From: Chelydra serpentina
Lineage: Eukaryota; Chordata; Testudines; Chelydridae
Length of the DNA stretch: 64,000 bases
Assembly: GCA_037349315.1 (NCBI GenBank)
Contig: JBAIAC010000590.1
Span: forward strand, 372,001 to 436,000
Reading direction: 5' to 3'
Positions 1 through 12,903 of the stretch are shown in pieces. A program made the position numbers and the translations under genes. Within the stretch, counting starts at the first letter, position 1. Each line of letters opens with the position of its first letter. The notes under the pieces were generated by a model. It worked only from the letters and a program-made list of their open reading frames with translations. It was not told where the DNA came from and ran no database searches.

Positions 1-2930
1 ATGACCCTAACTCCAAAGCCTACCGTCACTATCACCCTTACCCCCCCACCACCACCACCCTCACCCTCACCCACATCCTCACCCTCAACCTTACCCCATC
101 CCCACCCCACCTCCACCCTCACACTCACCCCGCCCCTTACCCCATCCTCCTCCTCACACTCACCCTGATCCTCAACTGCACCCCCCACCCTCCTCCTCAC
201 CCTCACCCTCATCCTCACCTCCACCCCCACCATCGCTCTCACCCTCACCCTCACCCCAGCCCGACGCTCACCTTCACCCTCTCCCTTACCCCCACCCTCA
301 CGCTCACCCCCAACCTCACCCTCACCCCCACACCCTCTCCCACCCTCACCATCACCACAACTCCCACCACCACCCTCACCCTCATCCTCATCATCGACCA
401 TACCCTCAACCCCACGCCCACCCCCTCCCTCACCCCCAGACTCACCTTCACCCTAAGCCTCACCCTCACCCACCCCCACCCTCACCATCACACTCAACCC
501 CACCCCGCCCTCTCCCCCACACTGACCTTCATCCTAACCCCGACCCACAACCCAATCCCCACCCCCACCCTCACAATCACCCTCACTCTCACCCTCACCC
601 CGACCCGACCCAAACCCCCACCCTCACCCTCACCCTCACAGTAAAACCAAAACCCACCCTAACCGTCACCTTCACCCTCACCCCCAACCCCAGTCCCACC
701 CTCACTCTCACTCTCACCTTCGCACCACCCGACCCCCACCCGAACCCGAACCCCACCCGAACCAAACCCCACCCGAACCCTCCTCCTCACCCTCACTCTC
801 ATCCTCAGCTCCACCCTCAGCCTCTCCCTCAGCCTCACCTCACCCTCAACCCCACCCCCACTCCCACTCTCACCCCCACCCCCACTTCCCCCCTCACCCT
901 AACCCCAAACCTACCCACACCCTCACTCCTCACCCTCACACTCACCGTCACTCTCACACTCAGCCTAATCCTAACCCTCACCCTCACGCTCAACCTCACC
1001 CTCACCCCAACCGCCCCTTTCACCCCCCACTCCCACCCTAATCCTCACACTCATCCACAACCCAAACGTCACCCTCACCATCACCCTCACCCTCAACCCC
1101 ACCCCAAAACCTACCTCTCCCTCAACACTTACCCCCAACCCCCCAAATCGCCCTCACGCTCACAATCAAACCCACACCCACGCACACCACACCTCCACCC
1201 TTATGCTCACCCCATCCCCACTCCCCCCTCACTCAGACCCCCACCCCCACCCTCACCCTAACGTCATTCCCCAGCCCCACCCCCACCCTCACCCTCACCC
1301 TCACCATCACCCCAACCCCACCCCCACCCTCACCCTCACTCTCACCCTCACCCTAACCCTCACCCTCAACTTCACCCTAACCCTCACCCCCACAACAACC
1401 CCGAACCTCGCCCTCACCCTATCCCCCAAACCCACTGTCACCATCACCCTCACACTAACCCCCAAACACTCCCCCAATATCCCCTTCACCCTCACCCTCA
1501 CCCCAACCCCCACTCCCTCCCTCTCCCTCACCCTCACCCTCACAGTAAAACCAAACCCCACCCTAACCTTCACCTTCACCCTCACCCCCAACCCCAGTCC
1601 CACCCTCACTCTCACTCTCACCCTCGCCCCACCCCGACCCCCACCCCGAACCCGAACCCCACCCCCACCCTCCTCCTCACCCTCACTCTCATCCTCAGCT
1701 CCACCCTCAGCCTCTCCCTCAGCCTCATCCTCACCCTCAACCCCACCCCCACTCCCACTCTCCACCCCCACCGCCACTCCCACCCTCACCCTAACCCCAC
1801 TCCTACCCACAACCTCACTCTCACACTCCACCGTCACTCTCACACTCAGGCCTAATCCTAACCCTCACCCTCACACTCAACCTCACCCTCACCCCAACTG
1901 CCTCTTTCACCCCCCACTCCCCACCCTAACTCCTCACCCTCACCCTCAACCCAAACGTCACCCTCACCATCACCCTCACCCTCATACCCCACCCCCAACC
2001 TACCTCACCCTCACCCTTACCCCAACCCCCCAAATCGCCTTCACGCTCACCGTCAAACCCACACCCACGCACACCCCACCCCCACCCTTATGCTCACCCC
2101 ATCCCCACTCCCACCCTCACCCTCACTCAGACCCCCCACCCCCACCCTCACCCTCACCCTCACGTCATTCCCCAGCCCCACCCCCACCTCATCCTCACCC
2201 TCACCACCAACCCCAACCCCACCCCCACCCTCACCCTCACTCTCACCCTCACCCTAAACCTCACCCTCAACTTCACCCCAACCCTCACCCCCACAACAAC
2301 CCCGAACCTCGCCCTCACCCTATCCCCCATACCCACCGTCACCATCACCCTCACACTAACCCCCAAACACTCCATCAGTATCCCCTTCACCCTCACCCCC
2401 ACCCCAACCCCCACCCCCTCCCTCTCCCTCACCCTCAACCTTAGCCGAACCCCCACAATAACCCTCAGCTTCACACTCAACCCCACACCCACGCCCACCC
2501 CACCCCCACCGCCACCCCCACCCCCACCCTCACGCTCACACTAACCCTCAAACCCACCGTGAGCATCACCTTCACCCTCAGCCCGACGTCCACCATCACC
2601 CTCATACTCACCCTCACCACCACCCCACCACCCCACCCTCACCCTCACCCTAAACCCAACCCCCACCCCCACCCCAACCTCTCACCCTCACCCTCACCCT
2701 AACCCTAACCCCTAATACTAACCCTAACCCTCACCCTCAGTTTAACACTCACCCCAACCCCCACCCCCACCCCCAGCCACCCCCTCACCCCCACCTCACC
2801 CTCACAATCACCCCGACCCCCACCCCCACCCTCCTCCTCACCCTCACCCTCACCCTAACCCCCACCCCACCCATCACCCTCACCCTCAGCGTAACGCTCA
2901 CCCTGACCCCCACCCCCACCCTCACCCTGT
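1..2930. repeat. C-rich telomere-variant-like minisatellite, unit I
   Basis: Nearly every base belongs to hexamer-phased CCCTCA / CCCCCA / CCCTAA tracts on the + strand, with sparse G. The block contains a degenerate ~887-bp tandem repeat: the landmark TTATGCTCACCCC is at 1,202 and again at 2,088. The whole block returns at 38,470-42,328 in the same order, starting with ATGACCCTAACTCCAAAGCC in both. I see no coding signal. The long open frames are dipeptide repeats (PH, TL, SP) expected from a 6-bp repeat without stops. Confidence 0.9.
2697..2731. repeat. Interstitial exact telomere hexamers (CCCTAA)
   Basis: A run of consecutive CCCTAA units, with one extra C and one TACTAA variant, sits inside the CCCTCA array. 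The counterpart at 42,097-42,126 has the same TACTAA variant, so the motif predates the large duplication. Confidence 0.75.
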
Positions 2931-3520
2931 GACGCTGAGGGTGAGGTGGGGCGGTGGGGTGGTGGTGACGGTGAGTTAAGGGATTTGGTGGGGGTGGGGT
3001 TTGTGGTGTGGGTGAGCATGAGGGTGAGGGTGGGGGAGGGAGGGAGGATCAGGGTGGCGGTGAGGATGGGGGTAGGTGTCAGGGTGATGGTGAGGGTTGG
3101 GGTGGTGGTTAGGGTGTGGGTGAGGTTGAGGGTGGGGTGAGGGTGAGGATAGGTGGTGAGGGTGGGAGTGAGGCTGAGGGTGAGGGTGAGGGAGGGGATG
3201 AGAGTGAGGGAGAGGGTGCGGGTGGGGGTGGGAGTGAGTGAAAGGTGGGGCTGTGGGTGGGGTGTTCGTGGGCGTGGGTTTGAGGGTGAGGGTGATTGTG
3301 GGTTTTGGGGTAAGGGTGAGGGTGACGGTGAGCTTGGAGGTGGGGATGGGGGTGGAGGTGAGGGTGGAGGGTGGGGTTTGGGTGAGGGTGAGATTGGGGG
3401 TGGGGGTGGGGATGGGGGTTGGAGTGAGGGTGAGGTTGAGGGTGAGTCCGGGGGTTTGGGTTAGGGTTAGGGTGAGGGTGAGGGTGGGGGTGGGGTGGGG
3501 GTAAGGGTGAGGTTGAGCGT
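2931..3520. repeat. G-rich minisatellite block (polarity inverted)
   Basis: Strand composition flips at CCCTGTGACG (about 2,926-2,935), and the + strand becomes GGGTGA/GGGGGT repeats for ~590 bp. It flips back at GAGCGTTACTCCCCC (about 3,515-3,530). The same pair of switch sequences brackets 11,994-12,470, 42,329-42,930 and 53,879-54,363, so this is a recurring module of the composite unit. Confidence 0.85.
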
Positions 3521-4250
3521 TACTCCCCCACCCTCAGCCTCATTCTCACCCTCACCCTATCCATAACCATAGCCCTAACCCTAACCCTCACTCACACCCC
3601 CACCCCCACCCTCACCCACACCACCACCCCACGCCCACCCTCACCCCAACCGCCACCGCCAACCCCACCCTCACCATCAACGTGAGCCTCACCCCCACCC
3701 TCACCCTCACACCCACCCCACCCTCACTCTCACCCCCCACTCCTACCCCCACCCCAACCCTGACCCTCAACCTCACCCTCACCCCAACCGCCACCTTTAA
3801 CCCCACCCCCACCCTCACCCTCACCCCAAACCCCACCCTCACCATTACCCTCACCCTCACCCCCTCCCCCCAGCCCACCCCCAACCTCACCCATAACCCC
3901 ACCTCACCCCCACCCCCAACCCCCACCCCCAACCCCCACCCCCAACCCCCACCCTCACCATCACCGTGAGCCTCACTCCCACCCTCATCCTAATCCCCAC
4001 CCAACCCTCACCCCAACGCCACCCCAACCCCACCCTCACCCTCACCCCTACCCCCACCCCAACCCTAACCCTCAACCTCATCCTCACCCCTAACCCTCAA
4101 CCTCACCCTCACCCCAACCGCCACCCCAAACCTCACCCCCACCCTAACCCTCACCCCAAACCTCACCATTAACCTCCCCCCTCCCCCTCCCCCAACTCCA
4201 CCCCCAAACCCCACCCCCACAATCACCCTCACCCTCAAACCCCAAGCCAC
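3521..4250. repeat. C-rich minisatellite block left of AT satellite
   Basis: CCCTCA/CCCCAA repeats with CCCTAACCCTAACCCT near 3,571. The block ends abruptly at the first AT-satellite base (ATCCACGCAATACC). Its counterpart in copy 2 is 42,931-43,654. No gene is seen. Confidence 0.85.
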
Positions 4251-4754
4251 ATCCACGCAATACCTCGCAATGAACAATTCATTCCTGTTCAGAACAAGAA
4301 CCAAATTTATCCTGGAATCCTCTTAAAAACGCCAGTTAGGTTTGCTGCTTCGCTTCTTGCACTGGATTGCCTCCTCCTAAAGCAGTTATGCGCTACTTGG
4401 CTTTTCGTACAGATCCGTTCGTAAGAATACCTCGCAATGAACAATTCAACCTTGTTCACTGCTACTGCCAGCTCTCTCCTGTAATCCTCCTCCAAAAGTT
4501 ATTTAAATGTACTGCTGCGATATTGGTACAGATCCGTTCGTGAGAATACCTCACTACGATCAATTCAATCCTGTTCACTGCAAGTTCCAAATTTCTCCTG
4601 GAAGCCTCTTTGAAACGTCCGTTAGATCTTCCACTGAGCTTTTTGTAGCTATTAGATTTGAAAATTCCTAAAAAAGCATTTCAATCTGTTCACTGCTACA
4701 GACGAATTTCACATGGAATCCTGCTCCAAAAGCCGTTATGCTGCACTGGTTTGG
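4251..4754. repeat. AT-richer ~117-bp satellite, block 1 left part
   Basis: Monomers start around ATCCGTTCGTGAGAATACC and recur every ~117-119 bp, for example the matching point at 4,411 and again at 4,530. Several monomer types alternate: GCAATGAACAATTCAACC, TACGATCAATTCAATCC and TTTGAAAATTCCTAAAAAAGC. The block is cut at 4,754 after CTGCACTGGTTTGG by a foreign C/G-rich segment and resumes at 5,503 in exact register. Confidence 0.9.
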
Positions 4755-5502
4755 AGGGTGGGGGTAGGTTGGGGGTGGGGTTGCGGTTAGGGTGAGGGTG
4801 AGTGTGGGGGAGGAGGTTCGGGTAACCACCACCACCCCAACCCCCACCCGCAGCCTCACCCTCACCTTTATCCTAACCCCCAAGTTCACCGTCACCGTCA
4901 TCCTCAACCGCAACCCACCCCCACCCTCACCCTCTCGCTCACTCCCACTCCCAACCCCACCCCCACCCTCACCCTCACCTTTACCCTAACTCCCAAATTC
5001 ACCGTCACCATCATCCTCAACCGCACCCCACCCCACCCCTCACCCTCACGACCTCTCCCAACCCACCCACACCGTCACCTTCAACCTCACCCTAACCCCG
5101 ACCCGCACCCTCCTCCTCACTCTAGCCCTCATCCTCACCCCCACTCCCACCCTCGCCCTCGCCCTCACCCTCACCCCAGCCTGACGCTCACCCTCATCCT
5201 TACCCCCACCCTTACCACCACCCTCGCCCACACCCTCACCCTCATCCCCACCTCAACCTCCATTACCAACATCACTTTGACCCCCACTCCCACACCCTCC
5301 CTCACCCTCACCCTCAACCCTACCCCTAACCCCAACCCCACCCCCACCTCACCCTCACTCCAAACCCCACCCGCACCACGACACTCCCCCGCACCCGCAC
5401 CCCCATCCCCAGCCTCACCATCACCCTTACCCCAACCCCACAATCACCCTCACCCTCAACCACAAAATCACCCCCACGCACACCCCCACCCCCACCCCAA
5501 AC
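4755..5502. repeat. 748-bp minisatellite segment inserted into AT satellite
   Basis: In copy 2 the same site (about 44,160) reads straight through as TTTGGCTTTTCGTACAG. Here TTTGG is followed by 748 bp of minisatellite and then CTTTTCGTACAG, with no target-site duplication. The inserted segment runs from AGGGTGGGGGTAGG through a GGTAACC polarity hinge (about 4,820) to CACCCCAAACC. It closely follows the order of 9,393-10,140 (and 48,061-48,775), with internal deletions, so it is a templated copy of a neighbouring stretch and not a transposon. Confidence 0.85.
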
Positions 5503-6090
5503 CTTTTCGTACAGTTCCGTGTGAATAATTCACTCCTGTTAACAGCAAGTTCCAAATTTATCCTGGAATCCTCTTAAAAAGGCCAGTTAGCTGTTATGCT
5601 GCGCTTTTTGTACACATCGGTTCTTGAAAATTCCTCACAAAGAGCATTTCAATTTTTTCTCTGCTACAACTAAATTTCTCTTGGAATCCTCCTCTAAAAT
5701 CAGTTATGCTGTACAGGTTGGCTTTTCGTACAAATCCGTTCGTAAGAAAACCTCGCAATGAAGAATTCAACCTTGTTAACTGCTACTGCCAAATCTCTCC
5801 TGTAATCCTCCTCTAAAAGCTTTTTGAAGGAACTGCTGTGAATTTGGTACAGACCATTAGTGAGAATACCTCACTACGCTCATTCAATCCTGTTCACAGC
5901 AAGTTCCAAATTTATCCTAGAATCGTCTTAAAAACGCCAGTTAGATATGCTGCTGCGCTCCTTGTGCACATCGATTTGTGAAAATTCCTGACATGGAGCA
6001 TTTCATTTTTTAACTGCTACAGCTAAATTTCTGCTGGAATCCGCCTCAAAAAGCTATTTCGCTGTACTGCTTAGCTTCTGGTACAGATCC
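5503..6090. repeat. AT-richer ~117-bp satellite, block 1 right part
   Basis: Continuation of the satellite interrupted at 4,755, about five monomers. It ends at TTCTGGTACAGATCC and passes directly into CTAACCCC minisatellite. The same right-hand junction phase occurs at 18,162, 44,749 and 59,949. Block 1 without the insert totals ~1,092 bp against 1,095 bp for its copy-2 counterpart. Confidence 0.9.
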
Positions 6091-6489
6091 CTAACCCCAA
6101 CCCCCACCCTCACCCTATCCCTAACACAGCGCCACCCTCACTCTCACCACCACCCCACCCTCCCCCTCCATCTCACCCACACCGTCACCCTCACCCTAAA
6201 ACGTCACCCTAACCCCGACCAACAACCCTCACCTTCACTCTCACCCTCACTGTAACCCCCACCCCAACACTCAACATCACCCTCACGCTCATCCCCACAC
6301 CCACCCCCTCCCTTACGCTCACCCTCACTCAAACCGCTCATCCCCACCCTCAGCCCAACCCTCACCCCCACCCGCACATTCACTCCAACCCACACCCCGC
6401 CCCTCACCCTCACTGTCACCCTCACCCCCACCTTCACCACCACCATCACGTCCCCCCCACCCCCCGCCCACCCTCACCCTCACTAACCC
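6091..6489. repeat. C-rich minisatellite block right of AT satellite
   Basis: A C-rich tract ending at ACTAACCCGGG, where polarity flips to G-rich across a CCCGGG palindrome. The counterpart at 44,750-45,148 has the same length and the same end. Confidence 0.85.
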
Positions 6490-7864
6490 GGGGGAGGGTG
6501 GGGGTGAGGTTGTGCGTTACAGTGAGGTTGGGGTTGGGCGTGAGGGTTAGGGTGAGACTAGGGGTTTGAAAGTGGGAGTGGGGGTGATGTTGGGGGAGAG
6601 GATGAGGGTGGGGTTGGGGTCTAGGGTGAGGGGTGGGGGTGGGGTGGGGGTTCTGGTGCGGGAGAGACTGAGGGTGATGGTTACAGTTAGGTTTAGGGTG
6701 AGGGTGAGGTTGGGGGTGAGGCTGGGGTGGGGGAAGGAGTTGGGATTAGGGTGGGGGTGAGGGTGGGTGTGTGGTTAGGGTGAGGGTGAGGTTGGGGGTG
6801 GACGTGTGGGTCGGGGTTCGGGTGACTGTGGGGGAGATGGTGGGGGTGGGGGTGCGGGTGAGGGTGAGACTGGGGCTGGGGTAGAGGGTGAAAGTTAGCG
6901 TGAGGGTGGGGGAGAGGGTGGGGGTGTGGGTGAAGGTTAGAGTGAGGGAGAGTCTGGGGGTTAAGGGTGAGGGTGGGGGTGGGGATGGGTATGAGGGTGA
7001 GGGTGGAGGTGGAGTTGGGGGTGACGTTGAGCATTATGGGGAGGGTGAGGTGGGGGTGGAGGTGTGGTTCGGCTAGGGTTGAGGATGAGGATAAGAGTGA
7101 GGGCGAGGGTGGGGGTAAGGGTGAGGATGAGGGTGACGGTGAGGAGGAGGGTTGGGGTGGGGGTGAGGAGGAGGGTGAGAGTGAGAAGGAGGGTGGGGCT
7201 GGGGGTCGGGGTGCGGGTGAGGGCGAGGATGGGGGTGGGGTGGGGGTGAGGGTGAGGGTGAGGTTGAGGGTTTTTGTAGGGTTTGGGGTGAGGTTGGGGG
7301 TGGGGAGTGGTGATGAGGGTGAGGGAGAGAGTGAGGGGTGGGGTGGGGTTGGGGGTTGGGGTGAGGGTGCGGTTTGGGGTGTGAGTGAGGGTAAGGGTGT
7401 GAGTGGGAGGGTGAATGTGAGCGTAAGTGTGGGGGTTGGCGGTGGGGGTGTGCGTGGGTGTCGGTGTGGTTTTTGTGGTTGAGGGTGAGGGTTCAGGCGA
7501 GGGTGAGGGTGAGGGTGGGGGTGGGGTGGGGTTGGGGGTAGGGTTGAGGGTGAGTGTGGGGGTGGGAGTGGGGGTGAGGGTGAGAGTGGGGGTGGGGCTG
7601 GGGGTGAGGGTGGGGGTGAGAGTGTGGGTGAGGCTGAGTGTGGGGGTGGAGTGGCGGAGCGCGTGTGGGTGAGGGTGAGTGTGGGGGAGTGGGGGTGGAG
7701 GTGAGAGTGATGGTGACGTTGGGCTTGGGGGTTAGGGTGAAGGTGAGGGTGAGGGTGAACATGAGGGTGGGGGTGGGGGGCCGGTAGGGGTGATGGTGAG
7801 TGTGGGGGTAGGTTGGGGGTGGAGTTGCGGTTATGGTGAGGGCGAGTGTGGGTGTGGCGGTTCG
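6490..7864. repeat. G-rich minisatellite block
   Basis: About 1.4 kb of GGGTGA/GGGGGT repeats. The counterpart 45,149-46,550 is collinear and slightly longer. The + strand carries many GGG runs a few bases apart, so G-quadruplex capacity is high. Open frames here are VR/VG and EG dipeptide repeats and are not called as genes. Confidence 0.85.
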
Positions 7865-7871
7865 GGTAACC
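7865..7871. other. G-to-C polarity hinge GGTAACC
   Basis: The 7-bp palindrome GGTAACC is the exact point where G-rich DNA (GGTTCGGG) becomes C-rich (ACCCCCACCC). The paralogous hinge is at 46,551. Confidence 0.75.
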
Positions 7872-9052
7872 ACCCCCACCCCCAACCCCACCCGCACCCG
7901 CACCCTCACCCCCACTCCCACTCCCACCACACCGCCACCCTCACCCACTCCCTCACCTTTACCCTAGCTCCCAATTTCACCGTCACCATCATCCTCAACC
8001 GCACCCCACCCCCACACTGACCCTCATGCCCTCTCCCACCCCACGCCCACCCTCACCCTCAACCTCACCCTGAAACCCACCAGTACCCTCCTCCTCAACC
8101 TAGCCCTCATTCTCACCCCCACCCCCACCCTCGCCCTCGCCCACACCCTCACCCCCAGCCTGATGCTCACCCTCTCCCTTACCCCCACCCTCACCCCCAC
8201 CCTCACCCACACCCTCACCGTCATCCCTACCTCAACCTCCACTCCCAACATCACTCTGACCCCCACTCCCCCGACCCTCACCCTTCCCCTCACCCTCAAA
8301 CCTACCCCTAACCCCATCCCCACCCCACCCCCACCCTCACCTCACTCCCAACCCCACCCGCACCACGACCCTCACCCACACCCGCACGCCAACCCCCACC
8401 CCCAACCTAACCATCACCAACACCCTTACCCCAACCCCACATTCACCCTCACCCTCAACCACAAAACCACGCCACTCACAGTACCACCCCACCCCAAACC
8501 TTACGCTCACCCTCACCCCCACTCACACCCTAACCCCCACTCACACTCCAACCCTCACCCTCACCCTCACCCTAACCCCTAACCCCACCCCACCTTCACC
8601 CTCTCCCTCACTCTACCCTCTCCCTCACTCTCACACTCACCGCAACCCCACCCCAACCACACCCTCACCCTCACCCCAAACCCACCGTCACACTCACCCT
8701 CACCCCGACCACCACTCCCACCCTCACCCTCCCCATCCACCCCAGCCCTCACCCACACTCACCCGCACCCCCACCCCAACCCCACCATCACCCTCACCAT
8801 CACACCGACCCCCACCGCGATCCTCCTCATCACACTCACCCTCATCCATACCCCCACCCCCACCCTCGCCCTCATGCTCACCCTCTCCCAAACCCTCATC
8901 CTCAACCCTCCCCCAACCCCACCGTAACCCCCACCCTCACCCTCACCCCCACCCCCACCCCCACCCTCACACTCACCCTCACCCCCCCAAACACCCCCCA
9001 CCCTCACCCTCATGCTCACCCTCTCCCTCGCCCTAATCCTCAGCCTCAACCC
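7872..9052. repeat. C-rich minisatellite block
   Basis: C-rich hexamer repeats, collinear with 46,558-47,725. The block ends at CTCAACCCAGG, where polarity flips back to G-rich. No gene is seen. Confidence 0.85.
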
Positions 9053-9461
9053 AGGTGAGGGTGAGGGAGGGTGTGGGGGTGGGGTTTAGGGTGAGGGTGC
9101 AGGTGCAGGTGAGGGTGGGAGTGGGCAGTGGGGGAGGGGGTGAGGGGGGAAGTTGAGGGTGAGGGTGAGGGTGGGGGTTAGGGAAAGGGTGAGTGTGAAG
9201 GTTAGGGTGGGGTTCGGTTTGGGGTTGAGGGTGAGGGTGAGTGTGGGGGAGTGGGGGTGGAGGTGAGAGTGAGGGTGAGGGTGGGATTCGTGGTGGGTGT
9301 GAGGGTGATGGTGATGTTGGGCTTGGGGGTTAGGGTGAAGGTGAGGGTGAGCATGAGGGTGGGGGTGGGGGGCGGTTGGGGTGAGGGTGAGGGTGGGGGT
9401 AGGTTGGGGGTGGGGTTGCGGTTAGGGTGATGGTGAGGGTGAGTGTGGGGGTGGGGGTTCG
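9053..9461. repeat. Short G-rich minisatellite block
   Basis: About 410 bp of GGGTGAGGGT repeats between the CCCAGG switch and the next GGTAACC hinge. Collinear with 47,726-48,128. The end of this block (from 9,393) is the likely template type for the start of the insert at 4,755. Confidence 0.85.
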
Positions 9462-9468
9462 GGTAACC
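9462..9468. other. G-to-C polarity hinge GGTAACC
   Basis: GGTTCGGGTAACCACCACC marks the switch. It is the same core as at 7,865 but followed by CACCACC instead of CCCCCAC. It is also present inside the templated insert at about 4,820. Confidence 0.75.
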
Positions 9469-11993
9469 ACCACCACCCCAACCCCCACCCGCAGCCTCAC
9501 CTCACCTTTATCCTAACCCCAAGTTCACCGTCACCGTCATCCTCAACCGCAACCCACCCCCACCCTCACCCTCTCGCTCACTCCCACTCCCAACCCCACC
9601 CCCACCCTCACCCTCACCCTCGCCCCCTTTACCCACTCAAATTCCACCGTCACCATCATCCTCAACCGCACCCCACCCACCCTCACCCTCACGACCTCTC
9701 CCAACCCACCCACACCGTCACCTTCAACCTCACCCTAACCCCGACCCGCACCTCCTCCTCACTCTAGCCCTCATCCTCACCCCCACTCCCACCCTCGCCC
9801 TCGCCCTCACCCTCACCCCCAGCCTGACGCTCACCCTCATCCTTACCCCCACCCTTACCACCACCCTCGCCCACACCCTCACCCTCATCCGCACCTCAAC
9901 CTCCATTCCCAACATCACTCTGACCCCCACTCCCACACCCTCCCTCACCCTCACCCTCAACCCTACCCCTAACCCCAACCCCACCCCCAACCTCACCCTC
10001 ACTCCAAACCCCACCCGCACCACGACACTCCCCGCACCCCCACCCCCATCCCCAACCTCACCATCACCCTTACCCCAACCCCACAATCACCCTCAACCAC
10101 AAAATCACCCCCATGCACACCCCCACCTCCACCCCAAACCTTACGCTCACCCTCACCCACACCCACACCCCCACTCACACTCCAACCCTCACACTCACCC
10201 TCACCCTAACCCCTAACCCCAACACCACCCCCACCCTCACCCTCACTCCAAACCCCACCCGCACCACGACACTCCCCCGCACCCTCACCCCCATCCCCAA
10301 CCTCACCATCACCCTTACCCCAACCCCACAATCACCTTCACCCTCAACCACAAAATCACCCCCATGCACCCCCACACCCCACCCCAAACCTTACGATCAC
10401 CCTCACCCACACCCACACCCCCACTCACACTCCAACCCTCACCCTCACCCCTAACCCCACCCCACCCTCACCCTCAACCACAAAATCACCCCCATGCACA
10501 CCCCCACCCCCACCCCAAACCTTACGCTCACCCTCACCCACACCCACACCCCCACTCACACTCCAACCCTCACCCTCACCCTCACCCTCACACTCACCCC
10601 AACCCCCACCCCCAACCACACCCTCACCCTCACCCTAACCCGAAGCCCACCATCACAATCACCCTCAACCCGACCACCCCCCCACCCTCACCCTCCCCAT
10701 CCACCCCATCCCTTCCCCCACACTCACCTGCACCCCCACCCCAACCCCTCCCTCACCCCGACCCCCACCACAACCCTCCTCCTCACACTCACCCTCATCT
10801 TCACACCCACCCCCACCCACGCCCTCATGCTCACCCTCACCCAAACCCTCATCCTCAACCCTACCCCCAACCCCACCGTAACTCCCACCTTCACCCTCAC
10901 CCCCATCCCCACCCTCACCCTCAGCCCCAGACTCACCCTCACCGTCACCATCATCCTCAACCTCAACCTGACCGCCACCAGCACCCTCCTCCTCACCCTA
11001 GCCCTCATACTCACCCCCACCCCCACCCTCGCCGTCGCCCTCACCCCCAGCCTGATGCTCACCCTCAACCTTACCCTGACCCTCACCCCCACCCTCACAC
11101 ACACCCTCACCCTCATCCCCACCTCAACCTCCACTCCCAACATCACTCTGACCCTCACTCCCACCCCCACCCTCACCCTCACCCTCAACCCTACCACTAA
11201 CCCCATCCCCACCCCCACCCTCACCGTCACTCCAAACCTCACCCGCACCACGACCCTCACCCGCACCCGCACGCCCAGCCCCACACCCAACCTCACCATC
11301 ACCATCACCCTTACCCCAACCCCACAATCACCCTCACCCTCAACCACAAAACCACGCCCACGCACAGCACCACCCCGACCTCAAACCTTACGCTCACCCC
11401 AACCCCCACCCCCCATCACACCCTAACCCCTACTCACACTCCAACCCTCACCCTCACCCTCACCCTCACCCTAACCCCTAACCCCACCTCACCCTCACCC
11501 TCAACCTCACCCCAACTCCCACCCCACCCTCAAACTCAACGTCACCCTCACCCCCAACCCACCCTCACCCTCACCCCAACCCCCCATCCTCACTATCACC
11601 TTCACCCTCACCCCACCCCTTACCCTAACCGCAACCCCAACCCCCACCCTCACCCTCACGACCACCGAAAAACCCCACCCGTACCCTCACCCTCACCCAC
11701 ACCCTGACTCCCACCCCCACACTCACCCTCACCCTCACCCTTACCCGCACCCCCACCCTCACCCTAACCCCCACCCCCTCCCCAACCCCAATCCTCACCG
11801 TCACCCACCCCCCTCACATCATCCTCACCCCCTCCCCGACCTCCAGCCTGACCCTCGCCCTGACCCTCACCCTCACCCCCATCCCCACCCCACCTCCACC
11901 CTCACCCTCACCCCGACCTCCACCCCATCCTCCTCCTCACAGTCACCCTGATCCTCAACATCACCCCCACCCTCCACCTCACCCCTACCCTGT
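9469..11993. repeat. C-rich minisatellite block, unit II start
   Basis: C-rich repeats that include a local tandem repeat marked by CACAAAATCACCCCCATGCA (matching points 10,101, 10,352, 10,482). The paralogous positions are 48,735, 48,987 and 49,124. Collinear with 48,136 to about 50,625. Copy 2 then has ~3.3 kb of further C-rich sequence that is absent here just before CCCTGTGACGG. Confidence 0.85.
10097..10610. repeat. Local tandem repeat with AAAATCACCCCCATGCA marker
   Basis: Three copies of a segment running ACAAAATCACCCCCATGCAC ... CCCCAAACCTTACGCTCACC ... CCCACTCACACTCCAACC. Spacings are ~251 bp and ~130 bp. The copy-2 equivalents are spaced ~252 and ~137 bp. Confidence 0.75.
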
Positions 11994-12470
11994 GACGGTG
12001 GGTGTGAGGTGGGGTGGTGGTGACGATGAGTGTAAGGGATGTGGTGGGGGGTGGGTTTGTGGTGTGGGTGAGCGTGAGGGTGAGGGTGGGGTGAGGGTGA
12101 GGATAGGTGGTGAGGGTGGGAGTGAGGCTGAGGGTGAGGGTGAGGGAGGGGATGAGAGTGAGGGAGGGGGTGCGGGTGGGGGGTGGGAGTGAGCGTAGGG
12201 GAGGGTCTGTGGGTGGGGTGTTTGTGGGCGTGGTTTGAGGGTGAGGGTGATTGTGGGTGTTGGGGTAAGGGTGAGGGCAACGGTGAGCTTGGACGTGGGG
12301 ATGGGGGTGGAGGTGAGGGTGAGGGTGGCTTTTGGGTAGGGTGAGATTGGGGGTGGGGGTGGGGATGGGGGGTTGGAGTGAGGCTGAGGTTGAGGGTGAG
12401 TCCGTGGGTGAGGGATAGGGTTAGGGTGAGGGTGGGAGTGGGGTGGGGGTAAGGGTGAGGTTGAGCGTTA
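11994..12470. repeat. G-rich minisatellite block (recurring module)
   Basis: Bounded left by CCCTGTGACGG and right by GAGCGTTACTCCCCC, as at 2,931-3,520, but ~120 bp shorter. The paralogue is 53,879-54,363. Confidence 0.85.
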
Positions 12471-12903
12471 CTCCCCCACCCTCAGCCTCATTCTCACCCT
12501 CACCCTATCCATTACAAAGCGCTAACTTTAAGCCTCACTCACACCCCCACCCTCCGCCACACCACCACCCCACCCCACGCTCACCCTCACCCCAACCGCC
12601 ACCGCCACCGCCAACCCCACCCTCACCATCACCGTGAGCCCCACCCTCATCCTAATCCCCACCCAACGCTCACCCCAACCGCCACCCCCAACCCCACCCT
12701 CACCCCTACCCCCACCCCAACCCTAACCCTCAACCTCACCCTTACCCCAACCGCCACCCCGAACCCCACCCCACCCCCCTAACCCTCACCCCAAACCTCA
12801 TCCTCACCGTTAACCTCCCCCTCACCCGCTCCCCCAACTCCACCCCCAACCTCACGCTTAACCCCACCCCACAATCACCCTCACCCTAATCACCCCAAGC
12901 TAC
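12471..12903. repeat. C-rich minisatellite block left of AT block 2
   Basis: C-rich repeats ending at CCAAGCTACATCCACG, where the AT satellite starts in the same monomer phase as at 4,251. The paralogue is 54,364-54,874. Confidence 0.85.

Noticed and set aside
1203..2444. 413-residue open frame rich in PHPHP/TLTLT
   Set aside because: It spans pure hexamer repeat. All frames are open for the same reason, there is no codon bias or domain, and frame changes follow repeat indels.
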